This document shows positions 50,714 to 60,346 of a stretch of DNA of 64,000 bases, piece after piece (the stretch's first letter is position 1; every line of letters begins with the position of its first letter). The stretch spans positions 1,736,001-1,800,000 of the forward strand of contig OY970256.1 in NCBI GenBank assembly GCA_963715565.1. Direction: 5' to 3'. A program made the translations under genes and the position numbers. Source of the DNA: JACVRN01 sp963715565. GTDB lineage: Bacteria > Acidobacteriota > Blastocatellia > Pyrinomonadales > Pyrinomonadaceae. The notes under the pieces were generated by a model. That model did no database searches. It worked only from the letters and a program-made list of their open reading frames with translations, and was not told the DNA's origin.

Positions 50714-51532
50714 TTAGCGTGGGCGTGAGATTCGCCGGTATTCGGCGGGGGTGAGCCCGACCTGTTTTTTGAAGATAGTGGTGAAATGGCTCTGGCTGGA
50801 AAAGCCCGCCGAGAGTGCGATCTCGGAGAGCGGCTTGTCGGTGGCGGAGAGTTCGCGTCGAGTGAATTCGACGCGGAGCTGACGAACGTAATCCCCGACC
50901 GAACTGTGGTACTGTCGGCGGAAGACGCGCGCCAGATGCACAGGGTGTATGTCCACCTCACGCGCGACGTCCGTGAGTGTCAAAGGCTCGTTAAATTTCT
51001 CGTGGAGGAATTCCCGCGCCTGTTTGAGCCAGCCCGCGACGGCGCGCTCGGCGGGTAAGTATCTACGCGAAGCTTCGGCCATGATTTCGAGCGTGAGGCC
51101 CTCTATAGCGAGCGCGGAGACTTCATCCATTCGGCGAAATTCAACGTACACGCGCGTCGCCAGTTGCGAAAGCACCCCGCCGCAGAAGACCGCCGAATCG
51201 TCCAGGTGGATACGATACTCGCGCACTCTGCTTAACCACTGCTGGCTGACCTGAATACTGAAAAGGTGCACGCTCGCGTCATAAAAGCGCTCGGAGTGTT
51301 TTTCGCCCGAGGGGTGAAAAGAGAGGTCTGAGGGTCTGCACGCATGGCTCTTCCTCTCGTAAACTCTTTCAAAAGCGCCGCGCAGGACGAAACAGAACCC
51401 TGACTGCTCGTGCGAGTGCATAGGGACTTTCAGACCCGGGGCGTAGACGGACTCCATCAGCACGAAACCTGCCGCTTCGTTTCTCCTCAACGTCCTTCCG
51501 TACAGGTGTCCGTAAGGGAGCGTTCGCTCCAT
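50714..51532 (-). CDS. AraC-family transcription regulator
   Basis: Protein of about 272 residues. An N-terminal cupin domain (HSHEQSGFCFVLRGAFERVYE) is followed by a double helix-turn-helix of the AraC type (LTLTDVAREVDIHPVHLARVF and LSEIALSAGFSSQSHFTTIFKKQVGLTPAEYR). GGAGG lies 6 bases before ATG 51532, which I prefer over the tandem ATG at 51535. The ligand is unknown; its own upstream region or the CHRD gene are possible targets. Confidence 0.88.
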   Translation of the reverse strand: MERTLPYGHLYGRTLRRNEAAGFVLMESVYAPGLKVPMHSHEQSGFCFVLRGAFERVYERKSHACRPSDLSFHPSGEKHSERFYDASVHLFSIQVSQQWLSRVREYRIHLDDSAVFCGGVLSQLATRVYVEFRRMDEVSALAIEGLTLEIMAEASRRYLPAERAVAGWLKQAREFLHEKFNEPLTLTDVAREVDIHPVHLARVFRRQYHSSVGDYVRQLRVEFTRRELSATDKPLSEIALSAGFSSQSHFTTIFKKQVGLTPAEYRRISRPR

Positions 51533-51745
51533 CATCACCCTCCAGCGCCCGGTCCGATGGTCAGGGTTAAGATATTGTGTAAATCAACACGTATTTTTTT
51601 ACACAAGGCAAAGGCTATACCCGCACGAGGGCGGGCGGATAAATCTTTTGACGAGAAGCCCTTAGTTTATCAGCGGCGAAAGACCGCGGCGTAGAAATTT
51701 GTGATGTCGTATTTTTTATTCAGAAAAATGGAATGTTGCGGTTAA

Positions 51746-51822
51746 ATTGCGGATTGCGGATTGATAAAGAAAGAGAGTTGCTGTTTCTTGTTCTTCAATC
51801 CGCAATCCGCATTCCGAAATCC
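51746..51822. repeat. Heptamer inverted repeat (ATTGCGG type)
   Basis: The left arm ATTGCGGATTGCGGATTG (51746-51763) and the right arm (51794-51822) carry ATTGCGG heptamers and their complements. It begins about 8 bases after the yebC stop codon. It shares the heptamer with the element at 15621-15732. Confidence 0.8.
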
Positions 51823-51829
51823 AAAATCG

Positions 51830-52573
<744 letters not shown>

Positions 52574-52660
52574 TTTTAGATTCTTCCTTCGAGACGATTA
52601 TCCCTGTGATGAAGCGGGCATGGAATATATCACGCGCTTTTTCGAGGCCGCAACCGGGGC

Positions 52661-52954
52661 TTACTTCTCCGCCACGAGACTTTCAAGCGCGGCGCAGCTT
52701 GCGCCCGCGACACGCACCTGCTTGAGTCTTGAAGTGTGGCCGCTCGTAATCAGGACGGCGCGCGACGGAACACTGAAAGCGCGTGTGAGCAGGCGCACGA
52801 GTTCCTCGTTGGCTGCGCCTTCGACGGGCGGCGCAGCAAGGCGCACGCGCAACGCGCCGTCGTGCTCGCCCTCTATACGGCTCTGCGAGGCTCTGGGCAC
52901 AACGCGCACGGCGAAGGTGATAGAGCCGTCCCGCTCCGTGCATCTGAGCATCAT
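52661..52954 (-). CDS. YggU / DUF167 family protein
   Basis: Protein of about 97 residues. FAVRVVPRASQSRIEGEHDGALRVRLAAPPVEGAANEELVRLL (here in parts) is the DUF167 signature, function unknown. GAGAGG lies close to ATG 52954. It is part of the yggS-yggT-yggU-yebC run. Confidence 0.9.
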   Translation of the reverse strand: MMLRCTERDGSITFAVRVVPRASQSRIEGEHDGALRVRLAAPPVEGAANEELVRLLTRAFSVPSRAVLITSGHTSRLKQVRVAGASCAALESLVAEK

Positions 52955-53000
52955 CGAACCTCTCGCAAATCGCACAAGCCAACGCGCGCCGCTCGACGCG

Positions 53001-53591
53001 TTACATCAAGAGCAGCGTTCCGGCGATGGCCTTTTTGAACAGCCAGATCAGGATGAAAGCGACAATCGGCGAAATGTCCATCATGCCGAGCGGCGGGATG
53101 ATGCGGCGCAAAGGATTGAGCAGCGGGTCCGTGGCCTTGATCAGAAAACGCATGACTGGATTCGCGTAACTGACCGCGCCCCAAGAGAAGATGATGCGTA
53201 TGAAAATCAAAAGCTCGTAGACGCTCAACGCGCCGTAGAGCAGAAAGCCTATGAGCGCTATAAACCGACCGGAGCTTGCGCTCAGGATAACGCCGTTGGC
53301 CGTGCCCAGAACATCCTTTGCAAGCTGCACGGCGAACCAGCCGAGCAGAATCGCTATCAGTATCACTACGAGCGGCGCGAAGTTTGGTTGAAATCCAAAT
53401 CCCATCAGCGAGCGGCGCACAGGATTGAGCAGCGGGTCGGAGAGACGCCGCACCATCATCGCGGGCCGCGTGAAGGGATTGACGTCCATGTAGTTCATCA
53501 GGAGCTGCACGAGCATCAGGACAATCGTCGCGACGATAACGCCCACGACCGCGTAGGTGATGATGACGTAAAGAGTTTGAATGGCTGTCAT
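53001..53591 (-). CDS. YggT family membrane protein, two tandem domains
   Basis: Membrane protein of 196 residues with two YggT units: MDVNPFTRPAMMVRRLSDPLLNPVRR and FLIKATDPLLNPLRRIIPPLG mark the repeated turn, each flanked by hydrophobic helices. The family is linked to cell division and osmotic fitness. It lies between yggS and yggU as in many bacteria. Confidence 0.92.
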   Translation of the reverse strand: MTAIQTLYVIITYAVVGVIVATIVLMLVQLLMNYMDVNPFTRPAMMVRRLSDPLLNPVRRSLMGFGFQPNFAPLVVILIAILLGWFAVQLAKDVLGTANGVILSASSGRFIALIGFLLYGALSVYELLIFIRIIFSWGAVSYANPVMRFLIKATDPLLNPLRRIIPPLGMMDISPIVAFILIWLFKKAIAGTLLLM

Positions 53592-53626
53592 AAATCAAGC
53601 CTTTGAAATAACCGAATGATGAAAGT

Positions 53627-54382
53627 TTAAGTCAGTGAACCGGAACTTGTTGCTCCCGTCCTAATCTTCTGCCGCTCGCCGAAGATGGCCGTGCCGACGC
53701 GCACAACGCTCGCGCCCTCTTCGATAGCCACCTCGAAATCGTGGCTCATGCCCATCGAAAGCTCGCCTCGCCCGTCTCTGAAAATCCCGCGCGCCGCGTA
53801 CAGGTCGCGCAGCTCACGCAGGCGACGGAAAAAAGGGCGCACGCGCTCCGCGTCTTCAAAAAACGGCGGCAGCGTCATGAAGCCTGTCAACAGTAAATGC
53901 TCGCAGGCTATGACTGACTCCACAAGGCCGTCAAGCTCACTCTCGTTGACGCCCGCCTTGGTCTCTTCGCCGCCCAGGTCAACCTGTATCATGACGGGCA
54001 ACGTCGCGCGCCCTTCTTCGCCGCACAGGCGGTCTAGACGCAACGCCAGCTCGACGGAATCGAGCGAGTGAACAAGGTCAAAGAGCTGAACTGCGCGCCG
54101 GGCCTTGTTTGATTGCAGGTGACCTATCAGATGCCAGCGTGCTCGGTCGCGTCCGACCTCTTTAATCTTGCCTTCGGCCTCCTGCACGCGATTTTCCCCG
54201 AGGTCCGTGACGCCCGCTTCAATGGCCCGCGTGACAGCTTGCGGCGGATGCGTCTTGCTGACCGCGACGAGAGTAATCTCTTCAGGATTGCGATGAGCGG
54301 CACGCGCGCTTTCGGCAATGCGGCGGCGCACGAATCCTAATCGTTCCCTTAACTCTTCAAGGCTCGGCAAATGGTCTTGCAT
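53627..54382 (-). CDS. yggS: YggS/PROSC-type PLP homeostasis protein
   Basis: Protein of 251 residues of the alanine-racemase-like barrel family. The PLP Lys is in LVAVSKTHPP; GENRVQEA, WHLIGHLQSNK and LSMGMSHDFEVAIEEGASVVRVGTAIFG complete the signature. It binds pyridoxal phosphate and buffers its level. It leads the yggT-yggU-yebC run. The ribosome binding site is AAAGAAATG-like, weak. Confidence 0.93.
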   Translation of the reverse strand: MQDHLPSLEELRERLGFVRRRIAESARAAHRNPEEITLVAVSKTHPPQAVTRAIEAGVTDLGENRVQEAEGKIKEVGRDRARWHLIGHLQSNKARRAVQLFDLVHSLDSVELALRLDRLCGEEGRATLPVMIQVDLGGEETKAGVNESELDGLVESVIACEHLLLTGFMTLPPFFEDAERVRPFFRRLRELRDLYAARGIFRDGRGELSMGMSHDFEVAIEEGASVVRVGTAIFGERQKIRTGATSSGSLT

Positions 54383-54495
54383 TTCTTTCGCGGTAATAAT
54401 TTTCGCAAGACAAATATAACAATCGCCCGCCGCTTACAGCAACCGCGCCGTTCGAAAAGTAGCAAGCCGGTTTAGCGGATCATACTTAAATCATT

Positions 54496-54587
54496 CACCG
54501 CCGAGACGCAGAGAGCGCAGAGACGACGCAGAGAAAGGACTTCAATTCTCTCTGCACGTCCTCCGCGTCCTCTGCGCCTCGGCGGTG
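54496..54587. repeat. CACCGCCGAGACGCAGAG palindrome
   Basis: An imperfect inverted repeat of about 40 bases per arm starts CACCGCCGAGACGCAGAG and ends CTGCGCCTCGGCGGTG. A single arm of the same family lies at 35508-35550. It lies between the divergent yggS and secreted-protein genes; the rest of 54383-54820 holds no gene I can see. Confidence 0.75.
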
Positions 54588-54820
54588 ATAGCCGCTTTAT
54601 CCCATACGGTTTCCGGACGTTACATTATCGTATGCAGCGCGGCCTTCGCCCGTATTTTGCTGCTCCTATTTTCAAAGACTTAGCCGCAAAGCGCGCGTGG
54701 CACGCGGCTTGTAGTTATTTGCCTGCCCCGATTTTTTTATTCTCAAGAAATTTAGAAAACTTACGGCTCGCACCGGCTCATCCCGGCGCGGGCCAACTGT
54801 AGATTTGAGGGAGGAAGCAG

Positions 54821-55417
54821 ATGAAAGGGATTCTTCAAAGACGCACGGTCCTGTGGACAGCCATCCTGACGCTCATTCTTGCTGTCGCCATGCCGAGCGC
54901 TGCGCTGGCTCAGGGCAAGGGCAACAAGGAGCGCAACAAGGCCAGACAGGCTGCCAAGAAAGCCGAGAAATTTAAGAACGGTCAGAACGCGCGCGACGGT
55001 CGCTGGGACGGGCGCGGGCCGCGCACAGATCGCGATGACCGCTATGACGACGACGATTATTACGATGACGATGATTATCGTAACGGTCGGCGGCGGCGCA
55101 CTAACGACCGCGACTACGACGGCACGAACGACCGCACGGAGATTCGCCGTCAGGCGCTCGACAGGGGTTATCAGGAAGGCTTACGCGCCGGGCAGAACGA
55201 CCGCGCGAGTGGTCGCGGCTACGATCTTGAGTCACACAATACTTATCGTGACGCGACGGCTGGATATAATTCGAGCTACGGCGACATTAACTTCTACCGC
55301 ACCAACTTCCGACAGGGCTATCGTCAGGGTTACGACGACGGCTACCGCAACAGCACGGGAAGCGGGCGGCGCGGACGCCTGGGCACGATTCTTGGCGACA
55401 TCATCGGCAGACCGTAA
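54821..55417 (+). CDS. Secreted low-complexity protein with Gly-Tyr repeats
   Basis: Exported protein of 198 residues with a signal peptide (1-30). A Lys/Arg-rich part, an Asp/Tyr-rich run (DDRYDDDDYYDDDDYRNG) and then repeats of the kind GY-x-EG-x-RAG and FRQGYRQGYDDGYR make up the rest. No enzyme motif. It looks like a surface polymer-binding or metal-binding protein. AGGGAGGAAG precedes ATG 54821. Confidence 0.7.
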   Translation: MKGILQRRTVLWTAILTLILAVAMPSAALAQGKGNKERNKARQAAKKAEKFKNGQNARDGRWDGRGPRTDRDDRYDDDDYYDDDDYRNGRRRRTNDRDYDGTNDRTEIRRQALDRGYQEGLRAGQNDRASGRGYDLESHNTYRDATAGYNSSYGDINFYRTNFRQGYRQGYDDGYRNSTGSGRRGRLGTILGDIIGRP

Positions 55418-55485
55418 AAGGGTCGTCCGAGTGCTCGCTTGACACGCGCGCCGTCGCGTCCGTATATTCGTGCTTTCCAGTTTAT

Positions 55486-55569
55486 GCGGATGTGGCGGAA
55501 CTGGTAGACGCGCAGGTCTCAGAAGCCTGTGATCGTGAGATCGTGGAGGTTCGATTCCTCTCATCCGCA
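55486..55569 (+). tRNA. tRNA-Leu(CAG)
   Basis: An 84-base class II tRNA. Acceptor GCGGATG pairs with CATCCGC, discriminator A. The anticodon stem CAGGT/GCCTG holds loop CTCAGAA with anticodon CAG, reading CUG. A long variable arm (GATC-GTGA-GATC) and T-arm GGAGGTTCGATTCCTC follow. CCA is not encoded. A strong terminator follows. Confidence 0.95.
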
Positions 55570-55582
55570 TTCCAGCCAACAC

Positions 55583-55618
55583 AAAAAGGCGAGGCCAGCT
55601 AAACGGCCTCGCCTTTTT
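55583..55618 (+). terminator. Terminator of the tRNA-Leu transcript
   Basis: Stem AAAAAGGCGAGGCC with GGCCTCGCCTTTTT and an 8-base loop, 14 bases after the tRNA; the complementary A-run makes it work on both strands for the convergent gene. Confidence 0.85.
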
Positions 55619-55645
55619 ATTATCCGGTTGCTCTCTCTTCGAGCG

Positions 55646-56089
55646 TCAATCGTAAGAGTAGCCAGCGAAGAAAATCTCGCTGCGCTGCTCATCCTTATAA
55701 ACGACGATGTAGATGCCCTGCCCTCTTTCAATCGGCTCGAAGAGGTCGTCGTTAGCTTCCAGCATTTCGCGCGTGGGCTTGTCCGTGCCGAACAGCTCCA
55801 GCAACTCTTCTTTCTGAAGGGGCGTGACCGCGCCGAAGTCAGGCGTGTCCGAGATTCTTTCCATGTCGAGGATTGAACGAGTTCCGTCTGCGTCCGCTTC
55901 CTCCTGTGCCTCTTCAATCGAGTCGTGTTGTGCGCCGGGCGCAGGCGTGGCGGGCGTGACGGGAAATTCAGGAAACCAGACGGCTGGATTGTATCTGCCC
56001 GCTTCAAATTCCTGCTGCCGCAATCGCTGAAGCGCTGCATTGATGTCCTCGTCATAAGGCACGAAATAAAACCAGGGGTGACCGCCCAT
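55646..56089 (-). CDS. Conserved hypothetical protein (GGHPWFYFVPY type)
   Basis: Protein of about 147 residues starting MGGHPWFYFVPYDEDINAAL, followed by LRQQEFEAGRYNPAVWFPEF. I recall proteins with this opening from cyanobacteria and other environmental bacteria, always without function. The C-terminal half ends YIVVYKDEQRSEIFFAGYSYD. AGGAGG lies 5 bases before ATG 56089. Confidence 0.7.
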   Translation of the reverse strand: MGGHPWFYFVPYDEDINAALQRLRQQEFEAGRYNPAVWFPEFPVTPATPAPGAQHDSIEEAQEEADADGTRSILDMERISDTPDFGAVTPLQKEELLELFGTDKPTREMLEANDDLFEPIERGQGIYIVVYKDEQRSEIFFAGYSYD

Positions 56090-56106
56090 CTTATCCTCCT
56101 TAAGAT

Positions 56107-56192
56107 AGTCCCGAGTCTCAAGTCCAAAGTCCAAAGTCAAAGAAAGTTTTCAGACTTGGGGCTTGGGACTTGGGACTTGGGACTTGGGACTC
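56107..56192. repeat. Heptamer inverted repeat (TTGGGAC type)
   Basis: The right arm (56152-56192) has five tandem TTGGGAC units (one TTGGGGC), and the left arm (56107-56142) is the looser complement AGTCTCAAGTCCAAAGTCC and so on. It begins directly next to the stop codon of the gene at 56194. Confidence 0.8.
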
Positions 56193-56193
56193 G

Positions 56194-56631
56194 TTAATTG
56201 ACCGCTTCCGAGATGTCATCCGCTCCCTGTATCAGGCGCATCTCAGCGACCGTCAGTTGACGCTCCTCGAAGAGGTTCGAGTTGATGAGCGTCTGTATCC
56301 AGTACTGGCCCGGCTCTGGAAAGACGACGTTGGCGAAGAAGGTGATGTTGTCGGCGACGCCTTCGGAGGTGACTTCAAAACTGGAAGGCTGCGAAAACGT
56401 GATGGGCTGGCGGCGATCCGGCGTGAGGATGCGTACTTCCGTCAGATACGTGCCTTCGCCGCGCCATTGATTGACCACCATGAGCTTGAACATGTGAAAG
56501 GGCAACTGCTGGACGACGATGTTCTGAAAGACGCCCATGAACGAAAGCTTGTTGCCAATCTCCAAACGCACGTCTTCACACAGAAGCGTATAAACCAGTT
56601 CGAGCTTAATCGTCTCTTCCTCTGCTGCCAT
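56194..56631 (-). CDS. DUF6941-like protein
   Basis: Protein of about 145 residues. LVYTLLCEDVRLEIGNKLSFMGVFQNI is the opening of a beta-sandwich family annotated DUF6941. PEPGQYWIQTLINSNLFEER follows later. Function unknown. ATG 56631 is preferred; an in-frame start at 56646 exists. Family name from memory. Confidence 0.6.
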   Translation of the reverse strand: MAAEEETIKLELVYTLLCEDVRLEIGNKLSFMGVFQNIVVQQLPFHMFKLMVVNQWRGEGTYLTEVRILTPDRRQPITFSQPSSFEVTSEGVADNITFFANVVFPEPGQYWIQTLINSNLFEERQLTVAEMRLIQGADDISEAVN

Positions 56632-56690
56632 TTCATCTCCCGTCAAACGTTAATCCGTTTCTGAAAATCCATGTCATGATAACTCGCCTG

Positions 56691-58742
56691 CTAACCGTTA
56701 GAGACAGACGCATCGCTCGTCTTCTCTTCAAGCATCGCTCGGAGCGCCGCTTCGTCTATCACGGTTAAGCCCAAGGCTTGCGCTTTATCAAGCTTTGACC
56801 CGGCCTCTTCGCCCGCGACTACATAATCCGTCTTCTTGCTCACGGTGGAGGTCACGCGCCCGCCGCGCGCTTCTATCAGCGCACGCGCCTCGTCGCGCGT
56901 CATGGTTTCGAGCCGTCCCGTCAACACAAACTGCTTGCCCGCGAAGGCTTCCGTTACGACCACGGAGGAAGCATTTATTATTTCCGTCTGGACGCCTGCA
57001 TCGCCGAGACGCTTGCACAACTCTATATTTCCTTCGTCGTCAAACCAATCGCGCACGCTTTCGGCCACCGTCAAACCGATTTCATGTATGTCGTCCATCT
57101 CTTCCACAGTCGCGCGGCTCAAGCGTTCAAGCGAGCGGAAATGGCGCGCTAAGATTCCGGCGGTTCTTTCCCCTACGTGGCGAATGCCGAGTGCGTAAAG
57201 TAGCTGCGAGAGGTCGCGCGTCTTGCTCGCCTCTATCTGCGCCAGAAGATTCGTGGCGCTCTTTGCCGCCTTGCGCTCAAGAGCAATGATGTCTTCCAGC
57301 TTCAGATGATAGAGGTCGGCCACGTCGCGCACGAGCTTTGTTTCAACCAACTGCTCGACAAGCGCTTCGCCCAGACCTTCTATACGCATGGCGCGGCGAG
57401 AGGCGAAATGCAGTATGTTCTGCTTGAGCTGCGCGGGGCAATCCGCAGCCACGCAGCGCGAAACCACTTCGCCTTCGGGACGCACAACAAGGCCGCCGCA
57501 GACGGGACAATTCTTAGGCATGCGAAAACGTTTCTCCGCACCCGTGCGCCGCGATTCAATGACCTTCAAGACCTTGGGGATTATCTCGCCGCTCTTTTCA
57601 ATCAACACCCAGTCGCCTATCCGAAGGTCCAGACGTTTTATCTCATCTTCGTTATGCAGCGTGGCGCGTGAGACGGTCGTGCCCGCGAGCAGGATGGGTT
57701 GAAGATTGGCGACGGGCGTGAGCGCGCCCGTGCGGCCCACCTGCACGACGACCGAGAGAAGTTGTGTAGTCGCTTGCAGCGCAGGGTACTTGTACGCGAT
57801 GGCCCAGCGCGGCGCTTTCGACGTTGCACCGAATTCATCCTGCAAGGCCGTGGAATTGACTTTGACCACGACGCCGTCAATCTCGTAATCAAGCTCGTCT
57901 CGATGCAGCTCCATCTGATGACAGAAACCGATGACCTCTTCGATGGTCTTGCACTCCTGGCGGTGCGGGTTGGTGCGAAAGCCCGCGCGCTCAAGCCACT
58001 CGAAGGATTGCCAGTGCGCGGCAAACGGTTTACGCTCGCCCGCTATCACGTCGTAAGGAAATATTTCCAGACGGCGAGAAGCGACAATACGCGGGTCAAG
58101 CTGGCGTATAGTTCCGGCGGCAGCGTTTCTGGGATTAGCAAAGCGCGGCTGACCTTCTTCGTCACGCTCCTGGTTGATGCGCTCGAAAACCGCGCGCGGC
58201 AGGTAAGCCTCTCCGCGTATCTCAACCTCGCCTTCCAGACCTTCCACAGTCTTCTTCAGGCTCAGGGGAACGCTGCGAATCGTACGCACGTTCTGCGTCA
58301 CGTCTTCGCCGCGCCGACCGTCGCCGCGCGTCACGCCGCGCACCAGCACGCCCTTTTCGTAATGAAGCGAAACTGAAAGACCGTCTATCTTGAGTTCTGC
58401 GACGTATTCAAAGGGGCGATTGTCCGCGAGCTTGCGCACGCGCTCGTCAAAGGCCCGCAGGTCTTCTATGTTGTAGCTGTTGTCAAGGGAGAGCATCGGG
58501 CGGCGATGCACGTACTCCGTAAAGCTTTCGGCGGGGCGGCCTCCGACGCGCTGTGTGGGGCTGTCGGGCGAGACTAATTCTGGATGTGCTGTTTCAAGCT
58601 CGACCAGTCGCGCGATGAGCGCATCGTATTCCGCGTCGGCAATCTCCGGCGCGGCGTGTATGTAATAGAGTTCTTCGTGGCGACGAATCTCTTCGCGCAG
58701 GGAAATGATTTCGCGTTCAACTGTCCGGCGTGTGGAAGACAA
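56691..58742 (-). CDS. ligA: NAD-dependent DNA ligase
   Basis: Ligase of 683 residues that seals nicks in replication and repair. The adenylation motif KIDG has Lys118 (VAELKIDGLSV). OB fold, Cys4 zinc finger (CPVCGGLV .. CVAADCPAQ), helix-hairpin-helix region (LGIRHVGERTAGIL) and C-terminal BRCT domain (FVLTGRLETMTRDEARALIE) are in the usual order and length. TTG 58742 with AGGA 9 bases upstream is the best start. Confidence 0.96.
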   Translation of the reverse strand: MSSTRRTVEREIISLREEIRRHEELYYIHAAPEIADAEYDALIARLVELETAHPELVSPDSPTQRVGGRPAESFTEYVHRRPMLSLDNSYNIEDLRAFDERVRKLADNRPFEYVAELKIDGLSVSLHYEKGVLVRGVTRGDGRRGEDVTQNVRTIRSVPLSLKKTVEGLEGEVEIRGEAYLPRAVFERINQERDEEGQPRFANPRNAAAGTIRQLDPRIVASRRLEIFPYDVIAGERKPFAAHWQSFEWLERAGFRTNPHRQECKTIEEVIGFCHQMELHRDELDYEIDGVVVKVNSTALQDEFGATSKAPRWAIAYKYPALQATTQLLSVVVQVGRTGALTPVANLQPILLAGTTVSRATLHNEDEIKRLDLRIGDWVLIEKSGEIIPKVLKVIESRRTGAEKRFRMPKNCPVCGGLVVRPEGEVVSRCVAADCPAQLKQNILHFASRRAMRIEGLGEALVEQLVETKLVRDVADLYHLKLEDIIALERKAAKSATNLLAQIEASKTRDLSQLLYALGIRHVGERTAGILARHFRSLERLSRATVEEMDDIHEIGLTVAESVRDWFDDEGNIELCKRLGDAGVQTEIINASSVVVTEAFAGKQFVLTGRLETMTRDEARALIEARGGRVTSTVSKKTDYVVAGEEAGSKLDKAQALGLTVIDEAALRAMLEEKTSDASVSNG

Positions 58743-58816
58743 GCTTTCAGTCCTTCGGCTTCACCTTAAATGTTCAATAGCTTTGCTTTCATGATAGCCG
58801 AATGCGTGCGGAAAGT

Positions 58817-60232
58817 TTAGCCCTTGTGCTCTGTGAGAGCGGGCGCGCGGCGGATGCCGCTTGATTCGCGCTTGGACATCTTGCCTAGATGAAAGATGAC
58901 GCGGCCAAAGAATTTGATGCTCTCTATGAAATCCTGTAGGCGTATGTTTTCATCAGGCCCGTGTGGGTTCGAGCCCGTGTAGCTTGTGCCGAAGGAGACG
59001 ACCGGAGTGGGCGGGTCGTGCGCGCCGCAGACCGCGCCGACGGGTCCGCTCGAAGGGTCAAGCGGAAAGATGACGGGCGAGACGCCGTAAATCTCTTCGG
59101 CGGCGATGGAAGCGGCGCGCGCCACGCTTGAGCGAACAGATGATTTAGCGAGCGGCGCGTTTCCCAGCTCGACAATTTCTATTTCCGAGAAGCCGCGCAC
59201 GTCCAGGTGCTCGCGCAGTAGACGCACGACCAGAGGCGGCGTCAAATCCGGCACGAGACGAAAATCCAGGCGGGCCATAGCCGCGCTCGGCAGCACTGTC
59301 TTTGCGCCCGCTTCGGTGTGGCCCGTGTGAATGCCGCAGATGGTACAGGTCGGCCCGAAGATGTGCTCCTTGATTAATGATTGCCCACGCATCCCTCGCA
59401 CCCAGTGGCTAATGCGAAACTCGCGCTTCAAACCCGCTTCGTCTATCTCTATGTTTTTCAGCGCCTCGTGATCTTCAGCCGAGATGGGAGCGATGTGCGA
59501 CGAAAGACCGTCAATCGTAATCACGCCCTTAGGGCTTGTGATGGTCGAAAGCGCCTGCACCAAGCGCCACGCAGGGTTGGGCACAATCGCGCCCCACTTT
59601 GAATGTAGGTCCGTGCGCGCGCCGTGGACGCGCAGCTCCAAAAAGACTATGCCCTTAAAGCCGAGACTGATGCTAAAGCGGTCGCGCGTATCCTTAGCAC
59701 CTTCGTCCCAGATGCAGCCTTCTGCTTCCAGCAAATCCGCGTGGTCCTGCGTGAAGCGATACAGGCTGGGGCTTCCGATGCCTGCTTCGCCTTCGACTAT
59801 GAAGCGGATGCAAACGGGAAGCTTGCCGTAAACTTTCTGGTATGTCTCAAGCGCCGCGAGACGCGCGACCAAGTCGCCCTTGCTGTTGGAAGCGCCGCGC
59901 GCGTAGAGCTTGTCGTCACGGATTTCCGCCGCGAACGGCCCCGAAGACCATTCGGTCAAATGACCAACGGGCTGCACGTCGTAATGACCATAAGTGATGT
60001 AACAATGCGGCCCCGCGCCGCCTTCGCCGAAGATAATCGGATAGCCGCTCCCCATCTTGAAGACGCGCGTGCCGACGCCCGAGCGGCGCATCAACTGCTC
60101 CGCCGACTCGGCCATCGCACGCATGCCCGTCCCGCGCGCCGCCACCGACGGCATGCGACAAAACTGTTGCAGCCGCTCCGTAAAGGTGCGCGCATGACGA
60201 TCAACGTGGCGGTCGAAACGAGTAAACGGCAT
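58817..60232 (-). CDS. M20-family metallohydrolase, altered glutamate pair
   Basis: Protein of about 471 residues of the M20 dipeptidase/deacylase type. Metal-binding motifs are YGHYDVQPV (His, Asp) and RGASNSKGDL. At the catalytic site, where the family has EGEEEIGSP, this protein has EGEAGIGSP: both central Glu (base and metal ligand) appear replaced by Ala-Gly. The C-terminal FGTSYTGSNPHGPDENIRL holds the last His ligand. ATG 60232 is used; the frame upstream is heptamer repeat. It may be inactive, or the ligands may be rearranged. Confidence 0.8.
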   Translation of the reverse strand: MPFTRFDRHVDRHARTFTERLQQFCRMPSVAARGTGMRAMAESAEQLMRRSGVGTRVFKMGSGYPIIFGEGGAGPHCYITYGHYDVQPVGHLTEWSSGPFAAEIRDDKLYARGASNSKGDLVARLAALETYQKVYGKLPVCIRFIVEGEAGIGSPSLYRFTQDHADLLEAEGCIWDEGAKDTRDRFSISLGFKGIVFLELRVHGARTDLHSKWGAIVPNPAWRLVQALSTITSPKGVITIDGLSSHIAPISAEDHEALKNIEIDEAGLKREFRISHWVRGMRGQSLIKEHIFGPTCTICGIHTGHTEAGAKTVLPSAAMARLDFRLVPDLTPPLVVRLLREHLDVRGFSEIEIVELGNAPLAKSSVRSSVARAASIAAEEIYGVSPVIFPLDPSSGPVGAVCGAHDPPTPVVSFGTSYTGSNPHGPDENIRLQDFIESIKFFGRVIFHLGKMSKRESSGIRRAPALTEHKG

Positions 60233-60240
60233 AAGCAAAA

Positions 60241-60346
60241 CAAGGGATGAGGGATGAGGGATGAGGGATGAAGTAAAGAAAGAAGAACTACTCAATGTTG
60301 AATAGCTTCCTTTTCATCCCTCATCCCTCCGCCCTCATCCCTTCTA
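60241..60346. repeat. Heptamer inverted repeat (GGGATGA type)
   Basis: The left arm has four perfect tandem GGGATGA units (60244-60271), and the right arm (60313-60346) has their complements. The loop contains ACTACTCAATGTTGAATAGC, an imperfect palindrome like that in the 9406-9512 element. The GNAT gene reads through part of it before its stop. Confidence 0.85.
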
